A stretch of 64,000 bases of DNA from Teichococcus aerophilus (GCF_014490485.1 NZ_JACTVA010000001.1:124001-188000), one strand, 5' to 3'. Numbered from the stretch's first letter, positions 16,039 to 24,640 are shown. The notes: a model not told the origin generated them from the letters alone. Translations and numbers: made by a program.

Positions 16039-16947
16039 ATGATGACCCCACAGGACCTCCGCTTCGTTGCCCTGATCGCCGCCGCATCCTCCCTGGCTGC
16101 GGTAGCGCGGCGGCTGGATATCTCACCCTCCGCCGTCACCCAGCGCCTGCGGCATCTGGAGGAGCGGCTACAGGTCCGGCTGGTGGACCGTTCCAGCCGC
16201 CGCCTGCAACTGACCGCGGAGGGGTCGATGCTGGCCGAGCGCGGCGCCGCCGTGCTGGCCGAGCTGGAAGCGATGACGGAAGCGCTGGCGGCCGGGCGCG
16301 GCGCCGTCACCGGCCATCTGCGCGTCGCCGCTCCCTTCGGTTTCGGCCGCGCCTACGTCGCGCCTGCCATGGTGGCGCTGCGGCAGGCGCACCCCGGGCT
16401 GGAGATGAGCCTGATCCTGTTCGAGGACCCGGCCCATAGCCTGCGGGATGGCCAGTGGGACGTGATGGTCCATGTCGGGCACTTGCCGGATTCCCGGCTG
16501 GTGCTGCGCCGGCTTGCCCCCAACCGCCGCATCCTCTGCGCCGCGCCCGCCTACCTTGCCGCCCATGGCACGCCGTCCCAGCCGGAGGACCTGCGGCACC
16601 ACGCCTGCGCCGTGATCCGCGAGAACCAGGCCGACACCACCCTATGGCCCTTCACCCATGCGGAGGGGCACGGCACGGCCATCCGCGTCCACCCGGCGCT
16701 CGCCAGCAACGATGGCGCGGTGGTGCGGCAATGGGGGCTGGCCGGGCTCGGCATCATCCTGCGCTCGGAATGGGATGTGGCGGAGGACCTGCGCAGCGGG
16801 GCACTGGTGGCGCTGGTGCCGGACTGGACGCCGCCGCCGGCGGACGTGGTTGCGCTGCTCGGCGCCCGCAACGGGCGGATGGCGCGGACGGAGCGGTTCC
16901 TGCAGGTGCTGGGGCAAGCCCTGCGGCCGGTGCCTTGGCGGGGGTGA
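16039..16947 (+). CDS. LysR-family transcriptional regulator
   Basis: LysR-type regulator of 302 residues. The N-terminal winged helix-turn-helix reads DLRFVALIAAASSLAAVARR followed by LDISPSAVTQRLRHLEERL, then the linker helix. The effector domain begins GHLRVAAPFGFGRAYVAP and shows the usual two-lobed periplasmic-binding-protein fold, including GLGIILRSEWDVAEDL near the end. ATG 16039 and ATG 16042 are adjacent; either works. Divergence from the D-threonine-aldolase-like gene, with a shared operator-like repeat, marks that gene as the expected target and a D-hydroxyamino acid as a plausible effector. Confidence 0.93.
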   Translation: MMTPQDLRFVALIAAASSLAAVARRLDISPSAVTQRLRHLEERLQVRLVDRSSRRLQLTAEGSMLAERGAAVLAELEAMTEALAAGRGAVTGHLRVAAPFGFGRAYVAPAMVALRQAHPGLEMSLILFEDPAHSLRDGQWDVMVHVGHLPDSRLVLRRLAPNRRILCAAPAYLAAHGTPSQPEDLRHHACAVIRENQADTTLWPFTHAEGHGTAIRVHPALASNDGAVVRQWGLAGLGIILRSEWDVAEDLRSGALVALVPDWTPPPADVVALLGARNGRMARTERFLQVLGQALRPVPWRG

Positions 16948-16956
16948 TCTGGGCGG

Positions 16957-16995
16957 AAGGTTGGTGGAGGGAACTCCCCCAAACCCCCTCCTTTT
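16957..16995 (+). terminator. GGGGAA-hairpin/ACCCC-linker/T-tract element, copy 3
   Basis: AAGG at 16957-16960, a weaker hairpin centred on GGAGGGAACTCC, then the linker AAACCCCCTCC and TTTT. It starts nine bases after the LysR stop codon and is oriented as that gene. It faces copy 4 across the long spacer to 17404. Confidence 0.6.
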
Positions 16996-17403
16996 CTGCA
17001 AGTTTTCCGGGAGGGGGTGGGGCGGTGCGCGAGACAGAGGGGCCGATTTTACCCCTGGTTGGCCGGGATCCCGGGACCGTTGCAAGGGTGAAGGGCATGA
17101 GTTCTGCGGTGACATTGCAAGCGACCGACAGTGAATTCACCAAGCCTGTGGTATGGTCGGTACCTTCTTCCTGACCTTCGCTTTGCCGCCGTCGTTCAAG
17201 GACGAAGAAGCCACGCCATAGATTCATATTCAGGCTGATGCAGCGGAAGACCGCCAACGGTCGTCATTAACTGAAGCGGCAGCTCTGATCTCGCGTTTAT
17301 CCGCCTTCGATATTGGCGTCAGGCTTTCCAGACACAGCCACAAGAGCTGAATCCGGTGCCAGGAGAAGAACGTCGCATCAACGGTGCTGCAAAAAAACAG
17401 CAG
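16996..17403. other. Structured, lower-GC spacer enclosed by two facing repeat copies
   Basis: About 400 bases between two convergent genes, so no promoter is needed here. Base composition is clearly lower in GC than neighbouring genes. It contains the perfect palindrome GTGAATTCAC (17131-17140) enclosed by ACCGAC (17124-17129) and GTCGGT (17156-17161), a second small hairpin GACCG-CCAA-CGGTC (17249-17262) and an A-rich stretch before copy 4. No protein with family resemblance is encoded. It could be a small RNA gene, the core of a small mobile element or remnant DNA. Confidence 0.4.
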
Positions 17404-17442
17404 AAAAAAAGAAGGGGTCTGGGGAACTCGTCCCCCAGCCTT
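17404..17442 (-). terminator. GGGGAA-hairpin/ACCCC-linker/T-tract element, copy 4
   Basis: Read on the reverse strand: AAGG, hairpin arms CTGGGGGA and TTCCCCAG with loop CGAG, linker ACCCCTTC and a run of seven T. It begins 21 bases beyond the stop of the reverse-strand receptor gene and points away from it. It is the copy with the best hairpin-plus-T-tract pair. Confidence 0.65.
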
Positions 17443-17463
17443 CCTGCTTCTGAATGGAACCCT

Positions 17464-19056
17464 CTACCGGTCCCGCCTCGCCAGTACCGCGCGGGTGTAG
17501 TCGTAGGTCGTGGCTTCGTAGGTGATGCCGCGGCGCGTCGCCCAATAATTGGTCAGGTGGTAGAGCGGGATGATGGCCACGTCATCCATGGCGGTGGAGG
17601 TGGCCTGGTTCATCAGCGCTTCCCGCGCGCCATCGTCCAGCGTCGCCATCGCGCGGGCGATCAGTGCATCCAGTGCTGGGTTGGAATAGCCCGAACGGTT
17701 GAAGCTGCCGGTCAGCTTGCTGCGGTCGTAGCTGGCGACGACGTTGACCAGCGGGTGGCCCGCATGGCCCGGGCTGGCCCAGCCCCATAGGCTGACCGGG
17801 AATTCCATCCGGGCGGAGCGCGGTCCGTAGGCCGAGAGCGGCATCAGCTCCACCGTGGTCTGCACGCCGATGCGCGTCCACATCTGCGCGATAGCCTGTG
17901 CCGCCACGGGGTCGGTCGGCCGGGCGTTGGAGGCGACGTTGAGCGTCATGCGGAAGCCGTCCGGATAGCCGGCGGCGGCCAGCAGGCGCTTGGCGGCATC
18001 CGGGTCTTGCGCCGGCACAGGGATGGACGGGTCGTGCGAGTACAGGCCGCGCGGCAGGAACTGCCCGGCGGGCTCGGCGGTGCCCTGCATCACCCGTTCG
18101 GCTAGGCTGGCGCGGTTGATGGCGAGGGAGAGTGCCTGCCGCACGCGCTTGTCCCGCATCGGGTTGGCGGCCAGCGGCTTGCCGTCATTGTCCGTGACGC
18201 CAGGTGCCACCTCGGCGGACTGGTTAGGGGCCAGGTAGACGAGGCGCAGCCCCTGGCTGGACGTGACCGTGAAACCGGGCGAGGTGCGTAAACGCGGCAG
18301 GTCGTTGACGGAAGGTAGGTCGATCAGATCGACGCCGCCGGAGAGCAGGGCGGCGGAGCGGGCGCCGGCATTGGGCAGGTAGCGAAAGGAGACGCGGTCC
18401 CAATCCGGGCGCGGGCCCCACCAGTTCTCGTTCCGCTCCAGCTCCGCGCTGTTGCCGGGGGTGTAGGAGCGGAGGATGAACGGACCGGTGCCGATGGCGG
18501 CGCGGAGCGCGTTGTAGTCATCCGTCGTCGCGCCCTCGCCCGCGTGGCGGGAGATGATGGCCACCACGGAAAGGTCGATCGGCAGGTTAGGCGCGGGGCC
18601 GTCGGTGTGCAGCAGCAGGGTGAGCGGATCGACCACCTCGACCCGCGTGATGGAGCGGACCTGGCCGGCGAAGCTGGCCGTCGCGTTCGGCACGTTCGGT
18701 ACGCGGCCGATGGTGAAGGCCACGTCGTCGGCGGTGAAGGGCCGCCCGTCGCTGAAGCGCACGTCGGGGCGCAGCTTGAATTCCCACACCGCGTCCCCGG
18801 CCGGCCGCCAGCTCAGCGCCAGGCCCGGCGCCAGGCTGGAATCGGGCCGGCGGTCGGTCAGTGTCTCGAAGATGTTGTAGGTGAGCGTCTGGGTCGAGGT
18901 GCCCTGGTTGAAATGTGGGTCGACCGAACTGGGTGCGGCGCTGATGCCCATGGTCAGCACGGATTGCGCGGCGGCGGGGGTGGCCAGCAGCAGGGCGGCC
19001 AGCGCCAGGGCGGCACGTTGGGTGCGGGCGTCCCGGCACCGCAGGTCATCGCTCAA
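17464..19056 (-). CDS. ABC transporter substrate-binding protein, family 5
   Basis: Periplasmic receptor of 530 residues, last gene of a five-gene operon. The signal peptide is RAALALAALLLATPAAAQ, followed by TMGISAAPSSVDPHFNQGT, WEFKLRPDVRFSDGRPFTAD and the hinge-region segment GTGPFILRSYTPGNSAELER. No ATG or GTG fits the signal peptide; the in-frame TTG at 19056 overlaps the stop of the GNAT gene (TTGA) and has AGGAG eight bases upstream, so I take it as a TTG start with translational coupling. No permease or ATPase genes adjoin, so the receptor must use a transporter encoded elsewhere. Its ligand is probably the amine or opine handled by the dehydrogenase upstream. Confidence 0.88.
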   Translation of the reverse strand: MSDDLRCRDARTQRAALALAALLLATPAAAQSVLTMGISAAPSSVDPHFNQGTSTQTLTYNIFETLTDRRPDSSLAPGLALSWRPAGDAVWEFKLRPDVRFSDGRPFTADDVAFTIGRVPNVPNATASFAGQVRSITRVEVVDPLTLLLHTDGPAPNLPIDLSVVAIISRHAGEGATTDDYNALRAAIGTGPFILRSYTPGNSAELERNENWWGPRPDWDRVSFRYLPNAGARSAALLSGGVDLIDLPSVNDLPRLRTSPGFTVTSSQGLRLVYLAPNQSAEVAPGVTDNDGKPLAANPMRDKRVRQALSLAINRASLAERVMQGTAEPAGQFLPRGLYSHDPSIPVPAQDPDAAKRLLAAAGYPDGFRMTLNVASNARPTDPVAAQAIAQMWTRIGVQTTVELMPLSAYGPRSARMEFPVSLWGWASPGHAGHPLVNVVASYDRSKLTGSFNRSGYSNPALDALIARAMATLDDGAREALMNQATSTAMDDVAIIPLYHLTNYWATRRGITYEATTYDYTRAVLARRDR

Positions 19057-19541
19057 GGCATGGGCTCCTGGTCTGGCGGCGAGGGCCGCAGCTGCATGTA
19101 GATCGAGGGGTCGCGGACCGGCGCGAAGCCGAGCGAGGCATAGACGCCGTGCGCGTCGCGCGTCGCCAGCATCCAGTTCCGCACGGTGCGCAGATCCGGG
19201 TGGGCCAGCGCGGCGGCGCCAAGCGCGCGGCCCAGCCCCTGGCCGCGATGCGGCGGCAGCACGAAGACGTCCCGCAGATAGGCGAACAGGGCGCCATCCG
19301 TGACCACGCGCGCGAAGCCGACCATCGCGCCATCCGCCGCATAGGCGCCGAAGGGCAGGGAGCCGGCGATGGAGCGCTCGATCAGCGCGCGGTCCAGCCC
19401 CAGGGCCCAGTAGGATTCCTCGATGAGGAAGGCGCAGATCCGCCCCATGTCCAGGCACCGCCGGTCGGTGGAGAGGCGGTAGGCGCCGTGGGGATGCTCG
19501 AAGGGTGCCGTCTCGAATGGCAGCATGGCGGCGGGCGTCAT
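19053..19541 (-). CDS. GNAT-family N-acetyltransferase
   Basis: Single-domain acetyltransferase of 162 residues. Landmarks are MVGFARVVTDGALFAYLRDV (central strands), VLPPHRGQGLGRALGAAAL (acetyl-CoA pyrophosphate loop) and WMLATRDAHGVYASLGFAPV (closing helix and strand). The start ATG 19541 overlaps the stop of the preceding flavoprotein gene (ATGA), and its own stop overlaps the TTG of the receptor gene. Its place inside a dehydrogenase-receptor operon suggests acetylation of an amino-group-bearing substrate, product or toxic analogue. This is inference. Confidence 0.88.
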   Translation of the reverse strand: MTPAAMLPFETAPFEHPHGAYRLSTDRRCLDMGRICAFLIEESYWALGLDRALIERSIAGSLPFGAYAADGAMVGFARVVTDGALFAYLRDVFVLPPHRGQGLGRALGAAALAHPDLRTVRNWMLATRDAHGVYASLGFAPVRDPSIYMQLRPSPPDQEPMP

Positions 19542-20662
19542 GTGAAGCGGCCGATATGGAAGGGCTCGATTGGGGTGGTGGTGGTGCCGGTCGCGATCAG
19601 CTCGGCCATCACGTCGCCGACGCCGGGGCCGATCTGGAAGCCGGCGCCGCAGAAGCCGAAAGCGTAGAACAGGCCTGGCCACTTCGCGCTCGGGCCCATC
19701 ACCGGGATCTCGTCGTGCATGTAGCCTTCGATGCCGCTCCAGGTGCGGATAATGCGCAGGGCGCCGAGTGCCGGCACCATCCGCCGCAACTGAGTGAACT
19801 GGTGCAGCGTGATGTCCGGGTTGGCGCGGTGGGGCGGCGCGTCCAGCTCCGCCGGGCCGTGGCCGGTGCCACCGAAGACGATGTTGCCGCGCTTGACCTG
19901 GCGCAGATACAGCACCTCGCGGATTTCCTTCGTCGTGACGCCCAGCACAGGCAGCAATGCGTAGGGCACCGCTTCCGTCACGCCCATCTGCGGGCCGCGC
20001 ACCACCATCGGCACCGGCTCGCCCAGCCGTGCGGCGATGCGCCCGCCCCAGGCCCCGGCCGAGACCTGCAGCACGGGGGCGCGCCAGACCCGGCCATCGG
20101 CCGTGTTCAGCCGGTAGCCGCCGCTCTCGTGCTCGATCGTCAGCACTTCGGCCTCCTCCTCGATGCGCGCGCCGGCGCGGCGGGCGGCACGGGCGAAGGC
20201 GGGGGCGGCAAGGCGTGGGTTGGCGTGGCCGTCATGGGGGGAGTAGGAGCCGGCCATCACCTCGGGCGACAGCCATGGGAAGCGGGCGCGGACGGCGTTG
20301 CCGCTCAGCAGTTCCAGGTCCAGCCCATAGGGGCGGGCGCCGTCGCGGTAGCTCTCCATCGTCGCCACGGCTTCCGGCGTGTAGGCGACGCGAAGATGGC
20401 CGCTGGGCAGGAATTCCACATCCTCCCCCAACAGTTCCGGCAGGCGGCCCCAGATGGCGCGGGAGCGGTTGGCGAGGGGAAGCTGCGGCAGGAAGCGGCC
20501 CTGCCGCCGCACATTGCCGAAATTGATGCCGCTGGCCTGCTGCCCGACCAGTCGGCGTTCCAGCAGGATGACCGAGAGGCCGCGCTGGCGCAGGAAGAAG
20601 GCGGTGGCGGCGCCCATCAGGCCGCCGCCGAGGATCAGCACATCCGCGCGGTTCTCGCTCAT
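19538..20662 (-). CDS. FAD-binding catalytic subunit of a three-part amino acid/opine dehydrogenase (HcnC/OoxB/LhpB type)
   Basis: DAO-superfamily flavoprotein of 374 residues, the beta (substrate-oxidising) subunit of a heteromeric dehydrogenase. The N-terminal VLILGGGLMGAATAFFLRQRG binds ADP of FAD; VGQQASGINFGNVRRQGRFL follows as the flavin-contact segment. The C-terminus has RTWSGIEGYMHDEIPVMGP and FGFCGAGFQIGPGVGDVMAE. Together with the next two genes this matches the HcnABC, octopine/nopaline oxidase and D-hydroxyproline dehydrogenase complexes, which pass electrons through FAD and [2Fe-2S] to the respiratory chain. Both ends overlap neighbours by ATGA. The substrate cannot be decided by sequence alone. 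Confidence 0.88.
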   Translation of the reverse strand: MSENRADVLILGGGLMGAATAFFLRQRGLSVILLERRLVGQQASGINFGNVRRQGRFLPQLPLANRSRAIWGRLPELLGEDVEFLPSGHLRVAYTPEAVATMESYRDGARPYGLDLELLSGNAVRARFPWLSPEVMAGSYSPHDGHANPRLAAPAFARAARRAGARIEEEAEVLTIEHESGGYRLNTADGRVWRAPVLQVSAGAWGGRIAARLGEPVPMVVRGPQMGVTEAVPYALLPVLGVTTKEIREVLYLRQVKRGNIVFGGTGHGPAELDAPPHRANPDITLHQFTQLRRMVPALGALRIIRTWSGIEGYMHDEIPVMGPSAKWPGLFYAFGFCGAGFQIGPGVGDVMAELIATGTTTTPIEPFHIGRFT

Positions 20663-22062
20663 CAGGTGCTTTCCAGCGTAGAGGCGTCGTCCGCCAGCGC
20701 GGCGACGGGCAACGGCTTTACCGGCGCCTGGCCGCGTAGCCGCCCCGCCACCTCGACCGGCACGCCGCGCGCGGCGGCGACGATTTCCGCCCCCGCGATG
20801 CCGCAGAAGCGCCCCTGGCAGCGGCCCATACCGGTGCGGCTGAAGGCCTTGGCGCGGTTCATCTCCGGCGCGTCCAGCTCGGTCGCGCTCTGGCGCAGCG
20901 CGCCGGCGGTGATCGCCTCGCACCGGCAGACCAGCGTCTCGTCCGGCAGGCTGGCAACGAGGCCGGCGGGCCAGGGGAAGGCGAGGGCGAGGCCGCGTCG
21001 GAACCGGTCCATCACCTGGCGCTGCCGCCGCAGGGCCGCCACGTCCTGGCCGGGCGGTGCCGGCAGGCCGAGGTCTTTCAGCACGGCCAGGGCCGCCAGC
21101 CGCCCGGCGATCTCGGCACCATCCGCGCCGAGGATGCGGGCGCTGTCCCCGGCCAGGTAGATGCCAGGGGCACTGGCGCGGCCGTCCTCGTCCGCACGCG
21201 GCAGCCACTGGCGGCTATCCGCGTCGAAATCGAAGGCACAGCCGGCGAGGTCGGCGAGCTGGCTCTCCGCCCGCAGGTGCCAGCCCATGCCGACGGCGTC
21301 GCAGGCGATGACTTCTTCGCCGCCATCCGGCGTGGCGATGGCCACGCCCGCCACGCGGGTGCCGGCGGCATCGGCCAGCACCCGGCGCGGCACCACGCCG
21401 CGGCGCATCGTCACGCCCGCGCGCATCAGTTGCGCGATCAGCACCGCGCCCTTGGCCAGCAGCGCCGGGCGGGCGGCCATCAGGGGCAGGCCTTTCCAGC
21501 GTGCGCCCGGTGGAGCCGTGTCCAGCACCGCCGCCACCTGCGCCCCGGCCTTCACGTATTGCGAAGCGACCAGGTAGAGCAGCGGCCCGGTGCCGAGGAA
21601 GACGACGCGGCTGCCGATGGCGCAGGCCTGCGCCTTCAGCGCGATCTGCGCGGCGCCCAGGCTGAAGGCGCCGGGCAGCGTCCAGCCGGGCAGCGGGATC
21701 ATCCGGTCGGTGGCACCGGTGGCGATGAGCAGTGCGTCGAAAGGCAGGCGGCGCGCGCGCTCCTCCCGCTGCACGTACAGGGCGCCGCCGTGGATGTTCC
21801 AGGCCAGGGTCTCGGGCAGGTACTCGATGGCCGGGCCCAGCCCGTCGAAGGTGGCGTGCAGGGCGGTGGCCCGCCCGGCCTCGGTGCCATAGAGGGTGCG
21901 GGCGTCGCGGCGGAAGCCGGGGGGCTGGCGGCGATAGATCTGCCCGCCGCTGGCGCGGCCTTCATCCACCACCGTGGGGCGCAGCCCGGCGGCGGCCAGC
22001 AGCTCCGCCGCGCGCGTGCCCGCCGGGCCGGCGCCGACGACGATTACCCGAGGGGCGGCCAT
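20662..22062 (-). CDS. FAD/NAD(P)-binding electron-transfer subunit (HcnB/OoxA/LhpE type)
   Basis: Pyridine-nucleotide-disulfide-oxidoreductase-like subunit of 466 residues. It has RVIVVGAGPAGTRAAELLAA at 5-24 (FAD), GGQIYRRQPPGF, a second nucleotide fold VVFLGTGPLLYLVASQYVKA, and APGIYLAGDSARILGADGAE. The C-terminal domain resembles the bacterioferritin-ferredoxin [2Fe-2S] fold: VCRCEA supplies CxC and GMGRCQGRFCG supplies CxxxxC, four cysteines in all. It lies between the [2Fe-2S] subunit gene (19-base overlap) and the catalytic subunit gene (ATGA overlap). It presumably carries electrons from the substrate-oxidising subunit; a sarcosine-oxidase-alpha relationship is also visible. Confidence 0.9.
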   Translation of the reverse strand: MAAPRVIVVGAGPAGTRAAELLAAAGLRPTVVDEGRASGGQIYRRQPPGFRRDARTLYGTEAGRATALHATFDGLGPAIEYLPETLAWNIHGGALYVQREERARRLPFDALLIATGATDRMIPLPGWTLPGAFSLGAAQIALKAQACAIGSRVVFLGTGPLLYLVASQYVKAGAQVAAVLDTAPPGARWKGLPLMAARPALLAKGAVLIAQLMRAGVTMRRGVVPRRVLADAAGTRVAGVAIATPDGGEEVIACDAVGMGWHLRAESQLADLAGCAFDFDADSRQWLPRADEDGRASAPGIYLAGDSARILGADGAEIAGRLAALAVLKDLGLPAPPGQDVAALRRQRQVMDRFRRGLALAFPWPAGLVASLPDETLVCRCEAITAGALRQSATELDAPEMNRAKAFSRTGMGRCQGRFCGIAGAEIVAAARGVPVEVAGRLRGQAPVKPLPVAALADDASTLEST

Positions 22063-22391
22063 GGTGCCTCCCGCGTCACGATGCGCAGGCTGGGCTGGAC
22101 CGGAGTGCCGCAGGCGCGCAGCCGGCCGCCGTCCTCGGTCCAGACCCAGCAATCCTGGCAGGCGCCCATCAGGCAGAAGCCGGCGCGCGGCCCGTCGCCG
22201 AATTCGGACTGGCGCAGCGCGCCGGCATTCAGCAGCAGCGCGGTCAGCAGCGTGTCCCCCTCCAGCGCCGTGGCGGGCTGGCCATCAATGGTGAAGGCGA
22301 CCGGGGCGCGGTGCGTCTCGCCCAGGCGCCGCAGCAGGGGCGCGGTGGCGGCGGGAGGGGTCGTCATGATCCGACTGCCCGCATCTGCCAT
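22044..22391 (-). CDS. Small [2Fe-2S] subunit (HcnA/OoxC/LhpF type)
   Basis: Ferredoxin-like subunit of about 115 residues. The core FTIDGQPATALEGDTLLTALL is the ubiquitin-like fold of plant-type ferredoxins, and the cluster ligands are the cysteines in FCLMGACQDCWV plus the later RACGTPV, spaced C-x4-C-x2-C-x12-C. Homologues form the alpha subunit of hydrogen cyanide synthase, opine oxidases and D-hydroxyproline dehydrogenase. Starts at 22391 or 22367 are both possible; neither has a strong ribosome site. It is the first gene of the reverse operon 22391-17464, with its promoter in the divergent spacer shared with hyuA. Confidence 0.88.
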   Translation of the reverse strand: MADAGSRIMTTPPAATAPLLRRLGETHRAPVAFTIDGQPATALEGDTLLTALLLNAGALRQSEFGDGPRAGFCLMGACQDCWVWTEDGGRLRACGTPVQPSLRIVTREAPWPPLG

Positions 22392-22483
22392 GTCATCGGT
22401 GCGCCCCTTTCGCTGCTGGGGGGGCAGGATCGGACGGGCGCGGCGGCAGGTCCAATCGCTTCTGTGCCAGCCTCCAGAACCTT

Positions 22484-22510
22484 GGGTTATTGCCGGGCGG
22501 GCCATAACCC
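22484..22510. promoter_or_regulatory. Operator-like dyad in the divergent promoter region
   Basis: GGGTTAT (22484-22490) and ATAACCC (22504-22510) form a perfect 7-base inverted repeat, extending imperfectly outward (CCTTGGGTTAT versus ATAACCCGGGG). It lies between the reverse dehydrogenase operon and the forward hydantoinase operon, so one factor could control both. No T tract follows, so a terminator is less likely. Confidence 0.5.
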
Positions 22511-22594
22511 GGGGTTTGCGGGGACGCCCGAGAAGTCATTGGCCCGCCCTATGCGCCGCGTGCCAGTGATCTGTGCCGCAAGAGGAGAGATGGC

Positions 22595-24640
22595 ATGGGC
22601 TGGCGCGTTGGGGTCGATGTTGGCGGCTCCTTCACTGATTTCGCGGCGCTGGACGAGGCGGACGGACGCCTCGTCACCCTCAAGGTCTTCTCCCGCCCCG
22701 ATGCGCCGGGCGCGGAGATCGAGCAGGGCCTCGGCCTGCTGGCCTCGCAGCACGGCGTGGCGCCGCAGGATGTGGCCTACTTCACCCATGGCACCACGGT
22801 CGGCATCAACACCGTCATCCAGCGCTCCGGCGTGCGGTTGGCGCTGTTCACGACGGCGGGGTTCGAGGATGTGCTGGAGATGGCGCGGCTGAAGATGCAG
22901 CGCTACCACAACCTGTATGCCCGCCGGCCGGAGCCGCTGATCCCGCGCGACCGTGTGTTCGGCATCGAGGAGCGCATCCGCGCCGATGGCAGCGTGCCGA
23001 TGCCGGTGTGCCGCGACAGCCTGCTGGCCGCGCAGCGTGCCGCCCGCGCCGCGGGGGCGGAAGGCATCGTGCTCGCCTTCCTGCATGGCTGGCGCAGCGA
23101 CGTGAACGAGCGTGCTGCGGAGGCCATCCTGCTGGAGGCCGACCCCGCATTGCCGGTGTTCCGCGCCAGCGGCATCTGGCCGATCATCCGCGAATACGAA
23201 CGGACCATCACCGCCTGCATCAGTGGCTACGTGCAGCCGCGCGTGGCGCATTATCTCGACCGGTTCGAGGCGACGCTGGCGCGGCTCGGTGTGCCGGCGG
23301 CGCCGCGCATCACCCGCTCCAACGGTGGCGTCATGGGGGTGCGGCAGGCCAAGGCGGAATGCGTGCAGATGGTGCTCTCCGGCACCGCCTCCGGCGTCAT
23401 CGGCGCCGGCTTCATCGCCCGCGAATGCGGTTTCCCGAAGCTGCTGACGCTGGATATCGGTGGCACCAGCGCGGACCTCGCGGTGCTGACCGATGGCGAG
23501 GCGCAATACGGCACCGGCGAGGTGATCGGCGACTTCCAGATCCACATCCCCTCCGTCTCCGTCACCTCCATCGGCCAGGGCGGCGGTTCCATCGCCTCGG
23601 TGGATGATTTTGGCGTGCTGCAGGTGGGGCCGCGCAGCGCCGGCTCCTCCCCCGGTCCCGCCTGCTACGGCAAGGGCGGCACGGAGCCCACCATCACCGA
23701 TGCCGTTGCCGTGCTCGGCCTGATCGGGCATAGCGAGTTAGGCTACAGCGCCGTGCGGCTGGACGTGGCGGCGGCGCGCGCCGCCGTCGGGCGGCTCGCC
23801 ACCAAGCTGGGTACGGGGACGGAGGAGACGGCGGCCAGTATCCTCGATCTCTCCATCTCGGCCATGTACGCCGATGCGAGTGGCCTGATCTCCCGCTTCG
23901 GGCTGGACGCGCGGGAATACAGCCTGCTGGCCTTCGGCGGCGCCGGGCCGATGCTGGCCTGCTTCCTGGCGCGGGAGCTGAACATGGCCGGCGTGGTGGT
24001 GCCCCCCACCCCGGGCGTGCTGAGCGCGTTGGGCGGCCTGGTGGCCGACCTGCGCAGCGACTTCATCCGCACCATCTACGCCACGCTGCAGCTAGGTGCG
24101 GAAGCCCCGCTGCAGGAGGCACTGGCGGCGATGCGGCGCGATGCCACCACCTGGCTGGTCGACGAGCAGGGCTTCGCCGGCACCCCGGTGCTGACCCTCT
24201 CGGCCGAGATGCGCTATCGCGGCCAGTCCTTCGAGGTGGACACGCCGCTGGACCCCGCCTGGGTCGAGGCTGGCGACATCGACGCGCTGCGCGCCGCCTT
24301 CGACGCCGAGCATGAGCGCCTCTACGGCCATGCCGATGCCGAGGAAGCCGTGCAGGTGGTGACGCTGCGGCTGGTCATTGCCGGCGAAACGCCAAAACCC
24401 CAGCTGCGGCGCATTGCCGAGGCCACGGGCCAGCCGGCACCGCAGGCGACGGTGCAGGCCTTCCTGGAAGGCGCCTGGCAGCCGGTGCCGCTCTATGCGC
24501 GGGACGCGCTGCGCGCCGGCCACACCTTCCTCGGCCCCGCCATCGTCGCCCAGCCCGACAGCACCACCTGCATTCCGGCCGGCTTCGCCGTGGCGGTGGA
24601 TGGCTTCGGCAACCTCATCATCACCCCGCAAGCCCGTTGA
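22595..24640 (+). CDS. hyuA: Hydantoinase/oxoprolinase subunit A (HyuA)
   Basis: Subunit A of an ATP-dependent ring-opening hydrolase of the N-methylhydantoinase/5-oxoprolinase family, 681 residues, normal length. The first ATPase-like motif is VGVDVGGSFTDFAALDE at 4-20 (Ser where Thr is more usual), followed by FTHGTTVGINTVIQRSG and the second phosphate motif LTLDIGGTSADLAVLTDG near 290. FGGAGPMLACFLARELNM and VVVPPTPGVLSALGGL complete the pattern. The family hydrolyses cyclic amides (hydantoins, 5-oxoproline) with ATP cleavage, or forms carboxylase subunits. AAGAGGAGA precedes the ATG. It is followed after 11 bases by hyuB. Confidence 0.93.
   Translation: MGWRVGVDVGGSFTDFAALDEADGRLVTLKVFSRPDAPGAEIEQGLGLLASQHGVAPQDVAYFTHGTTVGINTVIQRSGVRLALFTTAGFEDVLEMARLKMQRYHNLYARRPEPLIPRDRVFGIEERIRADGSVPMPVCRDSLLAAQRAARAAGAEGIVLAFLHGWRSDVNERAAEAILLEADPALPVFRASGIWPIIREYERTITACISGYVQPRVAHYLDRFEATLARLGVPAAPRITRSNGGVMGVRQAKAECVQMVLSGTASGVIGAGFIARECGFPKLLTLDIGGTSADLAVLTDGEAQYGTGEVIGDFQIHIPSVSVTSIGQGGGSIASVDDFGVLQVGPRSAGSSPGPACYGKGGTEPTITDAVAVLGLIGHSELGYSAVRLDVAAARAAVGRLATKLGTGTEETAASILDLSISAMYADASGLISRFGLDAREYSLLAFGGAGPMLACFLARELNMAGVVVPPTPGVLSALGGLVADLRSDFIRTIYATLQLGAEAPLQEALAAMRRDATTWLVDEQGFAGTPVLTLSAEMRYRGQSFEVDTPLDPAWVEAGDIDALRAAFDAEHERLYGHADAEEAVQVVTLRLVIAGETPKPQLRRIAEATGQPAPQATVQAFLEGAWQPVPLYARDALRAGHTFLGPAIVAQPDSTTCIPAGFAVAVDGFGNLIITPQAR

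Noticed and set aside
17464-22391. Assignment of the three-subunit dehydrogenase as hydrogen cyanide synthase
   Set aside because: The subunit plan matches, but opine oxidases and D-hydroxyproline dehydrogenase share it, and the coupled receptor and GNAT suggest a catabolic role. Sequence by eye cannot separate them.
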